DNA of 11,977 nucleotides from Burkholderiales bacterium (GCA_026461645.1 JAPJMP010000046.1:1-11977), one strand, 5' to 3'; counted from the stretch's first letter, positions 1 through 7,520 are shown. Notes: generated by a model from the letters alone, not told the origin. A program made the numbers and translations.

Positions 1-135
1 AAATAAGAAAGAAAAAGCCACAAAATGCTTGAATACTATTAATTGGTAGATGCATATTAATTTCCAATATCTTTAATGATTACTTAAAGGCTAATTTTAC
101 CTTATTCTTCCCTAATTAAGAGTTATTTTTGTAAA

Positions 136-154
136 ATGTACTTGGCCCGTACAT
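136..154. repeat. Perfect dyad ATGTAC-N7-GTACAT
   Basis: Two perfectly complementary hexamers, ATGTAC (136-141) and GTACAT (149-154), flank a GC-rich heptamer in otherwise very A+T-rich DNA. The dyad ends 14 bp before the -35 box of the promoter at 169-197, where an activator or repressor could sit. No known operator consensus is recognised. Confidence 0.45.
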
Positions 155-168
155 CTAGACAATATTAT

Positions 169-197
169 TTGACAAATATGTAAAATAATGATAGAAT
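169..197 (+). promoter_or_regulatory. Sigma70-type promoter, distal to coaD
   Basis: A perfect -35 box TTGACA (169-174), a 17-nt spacer and -10 box TAGAAT (192-197, five of six consensus bases) make this the best promoter match I see in the window. The start would fall near 203-205, leaving a leader of about 187 nt before the coaD start codon. The element faces coaD, and no gene lies between them. It may drive coaD and the methyltransferase gene with a long leader, or an independent small transcript. Confidence 0.6.
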
Positions 198-351
198 CGT
201 TATGATATGTTAGTATAAGTTGATGTGTATTAGCAAAACATTTGAAATTAACAAGAAAGTGATACAATAGTAACATCAATAAAAAACTTCACAGTATATG
301 CTTAACCTTACGATTGCCAATATATGCATACACCAAGTGCAATATTTATAG

Positions 352-357
352 TATAAT
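352..357 (+). promoter_or_regulatory. Consensus -10 box TATAAT, proximal to coaD
   Basis: A perfect TATAAT lies 33 nt before the coaD start codon. The sequence about 17 nt upstream (TACACC) is a poor -35 box, so this would be a weak or activator-dependent promoter giving a leader of about 27 nt. In such A+T-rich DNA a chance match is possible. Confidence 0.35.
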
Positions 358-390
358 TTCAAATTAATTAGACTTAGGAGCTATACCTTT

Positions 391-915
391 ATGCGCAAAA
401 TGGTTAAACGTGCAGTTTATGCTGGTAGTTTTGATCCAGTAACTAAAGGTCATTTATGGATAATTGAGCAAGCAGCACAACTATTTAATCACCTAATAAT
501 CGCTATTGGAGAGAACGCTACCAAATCATACTCCTTTGATATTAAAACCAGGCTAGATTTACTTCGTAAAGTTACTAAACAGTATAAAAATGTCGAAGTA
601 AGTCATTTTCATAATCAATTTCTGATTCATTATGCAGCACAAGTAAAAGCCCAATACATAATTCGCGGCATCAGGAATGTAAATGATTACGAATACGAAA
701 AAGGTATGCGCCATATCAATTCTGATATCAGCAAGGATATTACTACTATTTTTTTAATGCCACCACGCGGAGTTGCAGAAATTTCGTCAAGTTTGGTGAA
801 TGGTTTAGTTGGAAGTGACCAATGGGAAAATATTGTTACCAAGTATGTGCCACCAGTTGTTGTTAAACAAATGATTAAATTACACCAGTCTAACCAAGTT
901 AGTCAAGTAAAATGA
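391..915 (+). CDS. coaD: Phosphopantetheine adenylyltransferase (CoaD)
   Basis: Catalyses the fourth step of coenzyme A synthesis in the cytoplasm: 4'-phosphopantetheine plus ATP gives dephospho-CoA and pyrophosphate. The N-terminus has the nucleotidyltransferase signature GSFDPVTKGH (residues 12-21), with the family T/HxGH-type ATP-binding pattern. Further family blocks are RGIRNVNDYEYE (92-103) and ISSSLVNGLV (131-140). At 174 residues it is slightly longer than the usual 160 or so. The first ATG is chosen because AGGAG at 376-380 lies 10 nt before it; the inner ATG at 400 would be 19 nt away, although many CoaD proteins begin at that point (M-x-KRAVY). The stop overlaps the start of the downstream methyltransferase gene by 4 nt (ATGA), so the two are probably co-translated. 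Confidence 0.96.
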   Translation: MRKMVKRAVYAGSFDPVTKGHLWIIEQAAQLFNHLIIAIGENATKSYSFDIKTRLDLLRKVTKQYKNVEVSHFHNQFLIHYAAQVKAQYIIRGIRNVNDYEYEKGMRHINSDISKDITTIFLMPPRGVAEISSSLVNGLVGSDQWENIVTKYVPPVVVKQMIKLHQSNQVSQVK

Positions 916-2138
916 TTACTAATGACCTTTTTTATTCTTTAATGGGTTTAGTTAAAGAATTATTTAAATTTAACACTCCAACCGACAAATTATTATCAAC
1001 TTATTTTCGCAATAATAGAAAACTATCCAGTCAGCAAAGAGCTCTGATAGCTGAAACTGTTTACACTATTTTACGCAATTATTACAAATTAACTGCTACG
1101 TTAAATGACAATATTCCTGAAATTATTGGCATTACCTGGCTAAAACTTATGCAACTTAAACCTTCGCTATATGCTCAACTTAAATTGATTAATTACACCA
1201 AAATTGCATCATTAAATTTTACAATTAATGAATTAAGTATGTATGAATTACCTCAGTGGTTAATTACTGAGCTCAAGCTACAGTTTACCACCGCAGAGTT
1301 ATTGCTTTTAACTAATAGTTTACAGCAACAAGCAAGTTTAGATTTGCGTGTTAATATTTTAAAGAACAGTGTCACCAATGTTCTCAAAGAATTAAAAAAT
1401 TTTGCTCCCAGTACTATGCAATATTCTAATTTCGGAATTCGCGTGCAAGATAAAACCTTTTTGGCTAAGCATCCTCTCTTTCTCAATGGTGACATTGAGG
1501 TTCAAGATGAATCAAGTCAAATTGCTGGAATGCTGCTAAATCCGAGACAGGGAGATACTATTGTCGATTTTTGTGCTGGTGCTGGCGGTAAAACATTATT
1601 ATTTGGCATGTTAATGCGCAATAGTGGCAGAATTTATGCTTTAGATATTAATGAAAGACGATTAAATAATTTGAAACCAAGAGCAGCGCGTGCTGCACTT
1701 ACCAATATCTATACCATGTTAATTTCTTCAGAACATGATGATAAACTCAATAAATTACGCGGCAAAATAGATAAAGTTTTTGTCGATGCCCCATGTTCAG
1801 GAATTGGCACATTGCGTCGCAGCCCTGAATTGAAATTTAGACAAAGTAAAGACGCAATCAATCAATTAAACCAAATTCAATCTTCAATTCTAGCGCAAGC
1901 AGCAAAACTGGTAAAAGTTAATGGTTATTTAGTCTACGCTACTTGCAGTATTCTTCAGCAAGAAAACCAAGATATTGTTAATAAATTTTTAGCAACAAAT
2001 AGTAATTTTACTTTAATTTCTCCAGCGGCAATTTTGCAATCTAAGCAGTTGAATACTGCTGATAACTATTTAAGTTTATTACCCCATATTCATGGTTGCG
2101 ATGGATTTTTTGCAGCATTGATGCAACGCCAAAGTTAA
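912..2138 (+). CDS. RsmB/NOP-family RNA (cytosine-5) methyltransferase
   Basis: An S-adenosylmethionine-dependent RNA m5C methyltransferase, probably acting on rRNA. The N-terminal 120 or so residues resemble the NusB-like RNA-binding region of RsmB (LSTYFRNNRKLSSQQRALIA, 28-47). The C-terminal half is the Rossmann catalytic domain: SAM-binding motif I VDFCAGAGGKT (218-228), acidic D245 in ALDIN, motif IV DAPCSG with C295, and motif VI ATCS with C345. In this family the motif VI cysteine is the nucleophile and the motif IV cysteine helps release product; both are present, so the enzyme should be active. At 408 residues it is near RsmB length (429 in E. coli). The N-terminus looks more like the second RsmB/NOP paralogue common in betaproteobacteria, so I do not assign rsmB or the exact target base. 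The start overlaps the coaD stop (ATGA). Confidence 0.92.
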   Translation: MITNDLFYSLMGLVKELFKFNTPTDKLLSTYFRNNRKLSSQQRALIAETVYTILRNYYKLTATLNDNIPEIIGITWLKLMQLKPSLYAQLKLINYTKIASLNFTINELSMYELPQWLITELKLQFTTAELLLLTNSLQQQASLDLRVNILKNSVTNVLKELKNFAPSTMQYSNFGIRVQDKTFLAKHPLFLNGDIEVQDESSQIAGMLLNPRQGDTIVDFCAGAGGKTLLFGMLMRNSGRIYALDINERRLNNLKPRAARAALTNIYTMLISSEHDDKLNKLRGKIDKVFVDAPCSGIGTLRRSPELKFRQSKDAINQLNQIQSSILAQAAKLVKVNGYLVYATCSILQQENQDIVNKFLATNSNFTLISPAAILQSKQLNTADNYLSLLPHIHGCDGFFAALMQRQS

Positions 2139-2286
2139 TAGATAACCAATACATGTTTCATAATTGATTTTCACAATTACACGAACATATTATTGACAAA
2201 ATGCGTTAAAATCAAATATCAAATTAGAAATTATTATTGTTAGTAGTGACACAGCAACTACTAGGTTGACCAATTGGTGCTTAAAG
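2139..2286. other. Convergent spacer with hairpin and palindrome
   Basis: This spacer lies between two converging genes. It holds an inverted repeat TAGTAGT/ACTACTA (2241-2247 and 2257-2263, 9-nt loop) and a 10-bp palindrome ACCAATTGGT (2269-2278). The hairpin is low in GC and lacks a clean T-run on either side, so it is not a convincing terminator. A rightward TTGACA (2193-2198) is followed 18 nt later by TATCAA (2217-2222), a possible weak promoter that would read antisense into the carboxylesterase gene. Confidence 0.4.
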
Positions 2287-2937
2287 TTACTGCAGCCAAG
2301 CACTTAAGTGCTGAATTTCTTCTAAACATAGGCTATGTTCCATTGGATATTGATGCCAAGTTATATTAAAGCCAGAATTCACTAATTTATGGTACGCCAG
2401 TAAACCTAATTTTAACGGCACTACCAAGTCATTACTCCCATGAGCAGCAAAGATAGGGATAGAACTAGATATAGAGCCAAGCAGTTCATCATAAGCTGGA
2501 ATATAAGTGGATAAGGCAATTATTCCACCTAATTGTTGTTGATGTTTGATTCCGGCGATATAACTAATTACACCACCTTGAGAAAATCCAGCAATTATTA
2601 TGTTTTTTGCCGCGGTCCCAGCAGCTATTTCCTGCGTAATTAATTCATCAATTGCCGCAACGCTAGCATTAATGCCAGCAACATCTGCAGTAGCATCAAT
2701 ATTTTGATTTAATGCCAAAATATCATACCAGCCACGCATAACATAACCATTATTAACTGTTATAGGACGCAGCGGTGCATTGGGAAAAATAAACTTAGTG
2801 TTGTGCTCTAAACCTAATTGTTTAACTAATGGTACAAAATCATTATAATCAGCACCCAAACCATGTAGCCAAATTATCACCTTATTTACTGGTAGCAGTT
2901 GACTATGGCTGTATTTAACTAAACACTCTAATTTCAC
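2287..2937 (-). CDS. Alpha/beta-hydrolase carboxylesterase (Abhydrolase_2 type)
   Basis: A cytoplasmic serine hydrolase of the carboxylesterase/acyl-protein thioesterase family; the physiological substrate is unknown. The family's oxyanion-side block LHGLGAD is at residues 24-30. The catalytic triad is complete: S119 in the nucleophile elbow GFSQGG, D170 in HGSND and H201 in MEHS. The length of 216 residues is normal for the family. The start is GTG at 2935-2937; no ATG fits in frame upstream, and the next in-frame methionine lies inside the fold. It begins only 5 nt after the murA stop, so it is the last gene of the ftsB-murA operon and is probably translated by coupling, since its own ribosome-binding site is poor. 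No signal peptide is seen. Confidence 0.9.
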   Translation of the reverse strand: MKLECLVKYSHSQLLPVNKVIIWLHGLGADYNDFVPLVKQLGLEHNTKFIFPNAPLRPITVNNGYVMRGWYDILALNQNIDATADVAGINASVAAIDELITQEIAAGTAAKNIIIAGFSQGGVISYIAGIKHQQQLGGIIALSTYIPAYDELLGSISSSIPIFAAHGSNDLVVPLKLGLLAYHKLVNSGFNITWHQYPMEHSLCLEEIQHLSAWLQ

Positions 2938-2942
2938 AATAA

Positions 2943-4196
2943 CTATTTTAACCTTTCAATTTGAGCACCGATATTATTGAGTTTAAATTCCATATTTTCA
3001 TAACCACGATCTAAATGATACACTCTATCAATTATGGTTTCTCCAGTTGCAACCAACCCAGCTAGTACTAACGATGCCGAAGCTCTTAAATCAGTTGCCA
3101 TTACCGTAGTTCCCATCAAGGTGTTTACCCCCTTAATTACAGCAATATTATCATCTACAGTAATATCTGCACCCATACGTCTTAATTCAGAAACATGCAT
3201 ATATCTATTTTCAAAGATTGTTTCAACAACCGTTGCAGTTCCGTTTGCAATAGTATTTAATGCAATAAATTGTGCTTGCATATCGGTAGGAAATCCTGGA
3301 TATGGCACTGTTTTAAGATCAACTGCTTTAACCTTCTGACCAATCTTAATTCTAATCCAATCTGCACCATGCGTTATTAATGCTCCGGCTTGGGTTAACT
3401 TATCGATAACTGCACCCATAGTTTCAAACCTGGTATTAGTTAAAGTAACATCACCCATGGTTATTGCCGTAGCCACAGCATAAGTTCCGGCCTCGATTCT
3501 ATCAGCAATAATTGCATGCTGCGCTCCAGATAATTTTTCCACACCTTCAATGACCATTTTGTCAGTACCAATACCGCTAATTTTAGCTCCCATTTTAACT
3601 AAACAATTTGCTAAATCATATACTTCCGGTTCGCGTGCGCAATTTTCTAAAGTTGTTGTCCCCTCAGCTAAAACAGCAGCCATTAACAAGTTCTCGGTGC
3701 CAGTAACTGTTACCATATCCATCACAATTCTAGCGCCGCGTAAGCGATTAGCAACCGCCTTAATATAACCATGCTCTATCTCGATTTTAGCCCCCATCGC
3801 AGTTAAACCTTTGATATGCTGATCTACTGGTCTTGCACCAATAGCACAACCACCAGGCAAACTTACTTGCGCTTTACCAAACCTAGCTAACAGTGGCCCT
3901 AAGACTAAAATCGATGCACGCATTGTTTTTACTAATTCATAGGGAGCAACAAAATTATTTAAGCCATTAGCATCAATTTGCATCTGATTATCGGCAAATT
4001 GAATTTTAATTCCCATGCCCTGCAATAATTTAACTAAGGTAGTTATATCCTTTAAATTAGGTACATTGGTTAATTCAAGTTTTGAACCAGCCAAAATTCC
4101 AGCACAAATTATTGGTAAAGCTGCATTTTTTGCTCCAGAAATTTTAACTTCACCCTGTAAATTGAGCGATTGTTTAACTTTTAATTTATCCATCAT
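2943..4196 (-). CDS. murA: UDP-N-acetylglucosamine 1-carboxyvinyltransferase (MurA)
   Basis: Catalyses the first committed step of peptidoglycan synthesis: enolpyruvyl transfer from phosphoenolpyruvate to UDP-GlcNAc, in the cytoplasm. Key residues match the family: K23-N24 in [11 protein letters not shown], catalytic C117 in [20 protein letters not shown] (233-239), D305 in [13 protein letters not shown]371 in [12 protein letters not shown] and R397 in DRGYENME. The active-site cysteine is present, so the usual fosfomycin target is intact. At 417 residues it matches the standard length (419 in E. coli). The start ATG overlaps the stop of the upstream BolA-like gene by ATGA. A second ATG follows at once, so the N-terminus could be one residue shorter. 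The pairing with an ibaG-like gene is conserved across many proteobacteria. Confidence 0.98.
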   Translation of the reverse strand: MMDKLKVKQSLNLQGEVKISGAKNAALPIICAGILAGSKLELTNVPNLKDITTLVKLLQGMGIKIQFADNQMQIDANGLNNFVAPYELVKTMRASILVLGPLLARFGKAQVSLPGGCAIGARPVDQHIKGLTAMGAKIEIEHGYIKAVANRLRGARIVMDMVTVTGTENLLMAAVLAEGTTTLENCAREPEVYDLANCLVKMGAKISGIGTDKMVIEGVEKLSGAQHAIIADRIEAGTYAVATAITMGDVTLTNTRFETMGAVIDKLTQAGALITHGADWIRIKIGQKVKAVDLKTVPYPGFPTDMQAQFIALNTIANGTATVVETIFENRYMHVSELRRMGADITVDDNIAVIKGVNTLMGTTVMATDLRASASLVLAGLVATGETIIDRVYHLDRGYENMEFKLNNIGAQIERLK

Positions 4197-4429
4197 TTAT
4201 TCTCGCTAAACTCTAAAATAGTATATAACTTCATTGATAAAGCATGCACTTCCTGGCGCATCTTATCTCCCAAAGCCGCATAAATCATTCTATGACGCTG
4301 CAGTCTAGATTTATTTATAAAATCATCGCTCACAACCACTGCATCAAAATGCTGCCCATCACCAGTTACATCCAAATAGTGGCATTTTAAATTTGCATCA
4401 ATCGCTTGGTAAATAACATCTTCTAACAT
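4193..4429 (-). CDS. BolA-family protein, IbaG-like
   Basis: A 78-residue BolA-like protein. Members of this family bind monothiol glutaredoxins and a [2Fe-2S] cluster and take part in Fe-S or stress-linked control; IbaG is linked to acid stress in E. coli. Family blocks visible are C16, the [15 protein letters not shown] stretch (21-35) and [16 protein letters not shown] (42-57), including the conserved histidines of the family (H27, H46). The start ATG has AGGA six nt upstream. It begins 8 nt after the ABC permease gene and overlaps murA by 4 nt. This adjacency to murA is what distinguishes IbaG-like genes from true bolA. The assignment to the family is firm; a specific role here is inferred. 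Confidence 0.93.
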   Translation of the reverse strand: MLEDVIYQAIDANLKCHYLDVTGDGQHFDAVVVSDDFINKSRLQRHRMIYAALGDKMRQEVHALSMKLYTILEFSENK

Positions 4430-4437
4430 GATAAATC

Positions 4438-5193
4438 CTAATATTTAATTTTTACGCCTCTTTTAAACAATACATATGCAATAAAATTAATTAGCACAGC
4501 AAGGAATAAAAGATAAATAGTTCCAAAAGTTAAATTAATAGTGGCTTCCCCAATAAACCCATAACGAAATCCTTCTACAATGTATAGTATTGGGTCAAAA
4601 TAGGCAAGATTGCGCCATAGCGGAGCAAAACTATTAACGTTATAAAATATTCCCGATAAATAAATTAATGGAGTCCAAATAAATGATTGAAATCCAGCAA
4701 TTTGATCAAAATTAACCGATACAATACCAACAATAATTCCAAGTCCTCCACAGATTGCTGCGCCAATAATTAAAAAAAACATTGAAATCAAAAAAGAATA
4801 AGGCATAACTGAGCTAAACCAACACACTCCAATAAATACTGCAAAAGCAACTACAATTCCGCGCACTATCGCTGCAACTAAATAGGCTAAAATAACTAGC
4901 GCAGGGCTGTTGGGTGACATTAACAAGAATACTATATTACCATTATATTTAGATTGAATCAAACTACTACTAGTGTTAGCAAAGGAATTAATCATTACCT
5001 GCATTATTATCAAACCTGGCACTAGAAAAGTAGCATAGGTTACTCCTTCTATTCCAGTTGACACATTACGAAAAACATAACCAAAAATTAATTCATAAAT
5101 AAACGCCGCGGTTAACGGGCCTAATATAGTTTGAACCCATATGATTAGAAATCTGCGAATCTCTCTGCGCAGTAAAGCATTAAAACCTATCAC
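4438..5193 (-). CDS. ABC-2 type transporter permease (YadH-like)
   Basis: Membrane subunit of an ABC exporter, 251 residues, with about six hydrophobic segments (near residues 23-42, 55-75, 98-126, 133-160, 171-190 and 222-245). The family's C-terminal signature is visible: TPLIYLSGIFY (174-184) followed by NLAYFDPILYIVEGFRYGF (195-213), which lines up well with E. coli YadH. The start is GTG (5191-5193), with AGG nine nt upstream and no better in-frame ATG; the resulting N-terminus (LLRREIRRFLIIWVQT) is typical of the family. It lies 6 nt after the ATPase gene, its obvious partner. The substrate is unknown; the neighbouring murA and ftsB suggest envelope material, but that is inference. Nothing supports a drug-specific role. 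Confidence 0.92.
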   Translation of the reverse strand: MIGFNALLRREIRRFLIIWVQTILGPLTAAFIYELIFGYVFRNVSTGIEGVTYATFLVPGLIIMQVMINSFANTSSSLIQSKYNGNIVFLLMSPNSPALVILAYLVAAIVRGIVVAFAVFIGVCWFSSVMPYSFLISMFFLIIGAAICGGLGIIVGIVSVNFDQIAGFQSFIWTPLIYLSGIFYNVNSFAPLWRNLAYFDPILYIVEGFRYGFIGEATINLTFGTIYLLFLAVLINFIAYVLFKRGVKIKY

Positions 5194-5199
5194 TTTATT

Positions 5200-6099
5200 T
5201 TACCTACCTAAATGTTGCATAAAAATATCTTCTAGTGATTTGTGATTTATTTCAATATTTTCAATTTTAATATTCTGTTGCCTAAATAAGTTTAAAATAT
5301 TGATAATGTCGTCATCTGATGCCAGTTCTAGAATGTAAGTATTTTGTTGCTGGTTGAGCACTTTCTGCTTTAATTCATTTGGCACAGTGGCATTAACTAG
5401 AGTTACTTGTAGTGTTTTATCAAAACTAAATGATTGATTCATAAACTCATGTTTAGTCTGCTGCTTACCAGCTTTACCCTTATTTAAAACAATAATTTTT
5501 TGACAAAGTTTATCCACTTCTTCTAAATAATGAGTGGTTAATAAAATTGTATGCCCCTGGTGGTTTAAGTCGGTAATAAATTCCCAAAAATTTTTTCTAA
5601 TTTCGACATCAACACCAGCGGTTGGTTCATCCAAAATAATTAATGGTGGTTTATGTACTAAAGCTTGTGCTACCATTAACCTTCTTTTCATACCACCGGA
5701 CAATGCTCGCGTGTTGGTATTCTTTTTATCAGTTAACGACAAGCGCTCTAAAATCTCATCAATCCATTTTTCATTATTTTGGACATGGTATAAACCAGAT
5801 TGAATCTTAAGTGTCTGATGTACAGTTAAAAAAGAATCAATGGCAACTTCCTGCGGCACAATACCCATACTTAATTTAGCTTTGATTTCATCTTTAACTA
5901 CATCATATCCCATTACGCGTATTTTACCGCTAAATTTATTAATCCCTGCTATAGAAAAGATTAAAGAAGTTTTACCGGCACCATTGACTCCAAGTAAACC
6001 CACAAAATCACCCTGTTCTATTTTAAAATTAATATTATCTAAAGCTACAAAATCCTTGTACTTTTTAGAAACATTCTCAATTTCTAAAGCATACGACAT
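5200..6099 (-). CDS. ABC transporter ATP-binding protein (YadG-like)
   Basis: Cytoplasmic ATPase that powers the adjacent ABC-2 permease. All nucleotide-binding motifs are intact: Walker A GVNGAGKT (37-44), Q-loop Q83, signature LSGGMKRR (133-140), Walker B LIILDEPTAGVD (153-164) and switch histidine H190 in LLTTHYLEE. After residue 210 comes an accessory C-terminal region of about 90 residues, usual for the YadG/DrrA/CcmA-type subfamily. The length of 299 is close to YadG (308). ATG start at 6097-6099 with an A/G-rich but weak ribosome-binding site. The gene follows ftsB by 26 nt. In betaproteobacteria an ABC pair of this kind commonly precedes the bolA-like gene and murA, as here. Confidence 0.94.
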   Translation of the reverse strand: MSYALEIENVSKKYKDFVALDNINFKIEQGDFVGLLGVNGAGKTSLIFSIAGINKFSGKIRVMGYDVVKDEIKAKLSMGIVPQEVAIDSFLTVHQTLKIQSGLYHVQNNEKWIDEILERLSLTDKKNTNTRALSGGMKRRLMVAQALVHKPPLIILDEPTAGVDVEIRKNFWEFITDLNHQGHTILLTTHYLEEVDKLCQKIIVLNKGKAGKQQTKHEFMNQSFSFDKTLQVTLVNATVPNELKQKVLNQQQNTYILELASDDDIINILNLFRQQNIKIENIEINHKSLEDIFMQHLGR

Positions 6100-6125
6100 A
6101 TTAAATCATCTTTCATAATATGAAA

Positions 6126-6428
6126 TTATTTTTTTCCTAAAGTTAAATTTAAATCACTACCTGGCAATAAAATCAGCATTTCACCTGGTTTTACTAAATT
6201 TAATTCACTTCTAGACCTTGCCTCAATTGAATCGGTTGATCCTTTTAGCGCTGCAATTTTAATTTCCATTAATGAATTACGTTCTATTAATTTAGCATTA
6301 ATTGCATTTTGTTGCGCAATTAATTGTTTAACTCTAATATTGCTTGTTGCGCCACCATGGCCTAATCTTAATTGATATTGAAAAATAACTATAATTGCAA
6401 TTAAACAAATAAATAGAATTTTGTGCAT
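6126..6428 (-). CDS. ftsB: Cell-division protein FtsB
   Basis: Bitopic inner-membrane divisome protein; with FtsL and FtsQ it links early assembly to activation of septal peptidoglycan synthesis (FtsW/FtsI). The 100-residue protein has one transmembrane segment (about 3-18), the short YQLRLGHGG junction (18-26), a periplasmic coiled coil (about 31-63) rich in Q, N, I and L, and the family block IEARSRSELNLVKPGE (68-83). The start ATG has AGGA five nt upstream. It is the first gene of the operon with the ABC exporter, ibaG-like gene, murA and esterase. In many beta- and gammaproteobacteria ftsB sits next to eno, so this position is unusual. The last 10 or so residues vary in this family. Confidence 0.93.
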   Translation of the reverse strand: MHKILFICLIAIIVIFQYQLRLGHGGATSNIRVKQLIAQQNAINAKLIERNSLMEIKIAALKGSTDSIEARSRSELNLVKPGEMLILLPGSDLNLTLGKK

Positions 6429-6461
6429 CTCAATCCTATCAAGTATCGACTAATAATATTA

Positions 6462-6470
6462 ATTGTACCA
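6462..6470 (-). promoter_or_regulatory. Extended -10 element for the ftsB operon
   Basis: On the leftward strand the sequence TGGTACAAT fits the extended -10 pattern TG-N-TATAAT with one mismatch. Transcription would start near 6455, about 27 nt before the ftsB start codon. The -35 position (AAAACA) is poor, which extended -10 promoters tolerate. It would let the envelope operon be transcribed independently of the LysR gene upstream. Confidence 0.4.
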
Positions 6471-6531
6471 TATCTTTTATCTTCTGTTTTTGCTTTTACA
6501 ATTTAGTGCAGTGAATTTAAGCAACGGTAGC

Positions 6532-6579
6532 AACTAATAGTTTTAAATTTTTAAGCGTCTGCCATTTAAACTATTTAGT
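6532..6579. repeat. Long imperfect hairpin between the lysR-type gene and ftsB
   Basis: The left arm (6533-6548) and right arm (6564-6579) can form about 15 base pairs in blocks of 7, 5 and 3, with single-base bulges at 6541 and 6576; the loop is 6549-6563. The stem is nearly all A-T. No T-run follows on the leftward strand, so it is not a standard terminator for the LysR gene. It could be a transcript 3'-end structure, a protein-binding dyad or a decayed repeat. Confidence 0.4.
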
Positions 6580-6624
6580 AACTAGTTGATTAATTTGGTG
6601 AAGCTAATTATTCGTGCAATCGCT

Positions 6625-7482
6625 TTATTTGTGCACATTTAGCTGAAGCAACTTTAACATCTGTTGAATGAGTAAATATGAGTTACTATTTTTATTATAA
6701 TAAATGTAAAGTGGCATTGCTATATCACTTCTAACTAATTCAATTAAACTGCCAGATTCTATGTATTGTTTAACCATGTAGTCATAAGCAATTGTAAAAC
6801 CAAGATTATTTATTGCTGCAATTAACGCAGCATTAGGATTATCAAATAATAGCTGTGGTTTTGCTAATTTATATTTTTTTTCCAATAAGCTAAACCCAGT
6901 AAGTGAAGTATCCTGAATATAACTCATAGTGCTTAAATGCTTTAATAATTTATTTGGATATTGCTTAATATAGTTGGGACTAACACAAATTACCAATGAA
7001 GTACTGCCAATTTTTTTTCTTACAAGAGTTTCAACATGTTCATCATTAATGTCAACATCAATTAATAAATCAAATTTTTTAATCTGTTTATAATCTTTAT
7101 TGTTACTGACAATTAAATCAGCTTTAGGATAAGACTTATTAAAATCAACAATTTTAGGTAAAATATATTGTTGAAACAAAAATTGATCACATCCTACCCG
7201 CAAGATTTTATTCTTTTGTGCTTGTTCATTTTTAATAATTTGCTGAACGTTATCAAATGTAGTTAATAAATCATTACAAGCAAGCAAATATTTACTCCCT
7301 AGTGGAGTAATGCTCATATTTTTCCCATCACGAGAAATTAAACTAACTCCAAGATACTGCTCTAGTTTTTTTATTTTTTTACTAATGGCTGCCTCAGTTT
7401 TGCATAATTGTTTTGCCGATTTACGAATACTTCCGGTTTCAGCTACCGTTGCAAATACTTTTATTGCAGATAAATAATCCAT
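6625..7482 (-). CDS. LysR-type transcriptional regulator
   Basis: DNA-binding regulator of the LysR family, 285 residues (usual about 300). The N-terminal winged helix-turn-helix covers about 1-60: MDYLSAIKVFATVAETGSI, then KSAKQLCKTEAAISKKIKKLEQYLG (21-45), with the family ending ITPLG (58-62). The remaining portion, with alternating strands and helices, is the effector-binding domain; its ligand cannot be read from the sequence. The start ATG has AAAGG six nt upstream. It is divergent from the DUF47-phosphate permease-barrel operon, with a 124-nt shared control region. The usual LysR arrangement makes that operon, and its own gene, the likely targets; this is inference. It carries KxxKK-rich, A+T-driven codon use like its neighbours. 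Confidence 0.92.
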   Translation of the reverse strand: MDYLSAIKVFATVAETGSIRKSAKQLCKTEAAISKKIKKLEQYLGVSLISRDGKNMSITPLGSKYLLACNDLLTTFDNVQQIIKNEQAQKNKILRVGCDQFLFQQYILPKIVDFNKSYPKADLIVSNNKDYKQIKKFDLLIDVDINDEHVETLVRKKIGSTSLVICVSPNYIKQYPNKLLKHLSTMSYIQDTSLTGFSLLEKKYKLAKPQLLFDNPNAALIAAINNLGFTIAYDYMVKQYIESGSLIELVRSDIAMPLYIYYNKNSNSYLLIQQMLKLLQLNVHK

Positions 7483-7495
7483 ACCATACCTTTTT

Positions 7496-7510
7496 GTTAA
7501 GTTCCTTAAC
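7496..7510. repeat. Short dyad GTTAAG-TTC-CTTAAC in the regulator leader
   Basis: A perfect 6-bp inverted repeat with a 3-nt loop, located in the untranslated leader of the LysR-type gene a few nt upstream of its ribosome-binding site (7486-7490). It may be a regulator half-site or an mRNA hairpin affecting translation. The function is unproven. Confidence 0.35.
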
Positions 7511-7520
7511 TTTAATTCAA

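Larger units (their letters stand above)
1..390. other. Non-coding region upstream of coaD
   Basis: No complete gene is visible here. The rightward half holds a strong sigma70-like promoter at 169-197, a second -10 box at 352-357 and the coaD ribosome-binding site at 376-380. A perfect 6-bp dyad lies at 136-154. At the left edge a leftward reading frame opens with ATG at 53-55 and stays open to base 1 (18 codons, start MHLPINSIQAFCGFFF), with GGA about 7-8 nt ahead of it. This could be the 5' end of a divergent gene for a membrane or exported protein, but 18 codons in A+T-rich DNA prove little. I found no tRNA-like sequence. Confidence 0.6.

Noticed and set aside
242-268. TTGAAA and TACAAT as a third promoter before coaD
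   Set aside because: The spacer is only 15 nt, too short for a good sigma70 promoter.
223-270. A 15-codon reading frame (ATG to TAG) in the coaD leader
   Set aside because: There is no ribosome-binding site ahead of it and the length is within chance; no leader-peptide pattern such as repeated codons is seen.
3034-4209. Open frames on the plus strand opposite murA
   Set aside because: They are antisense to a gene with every MurA catalytic residue, and show no family motif or ribosome-binding site.
7292-7310. Hairpin TTACTCC/GGAGTAA inside the LysR-type gene
   Set aside because: The stem is good, but neither strand has a T-run directly after it, and it lies within the conserved ITPLGSKY coding stretch; chance or codon constraint is enough to explain it.
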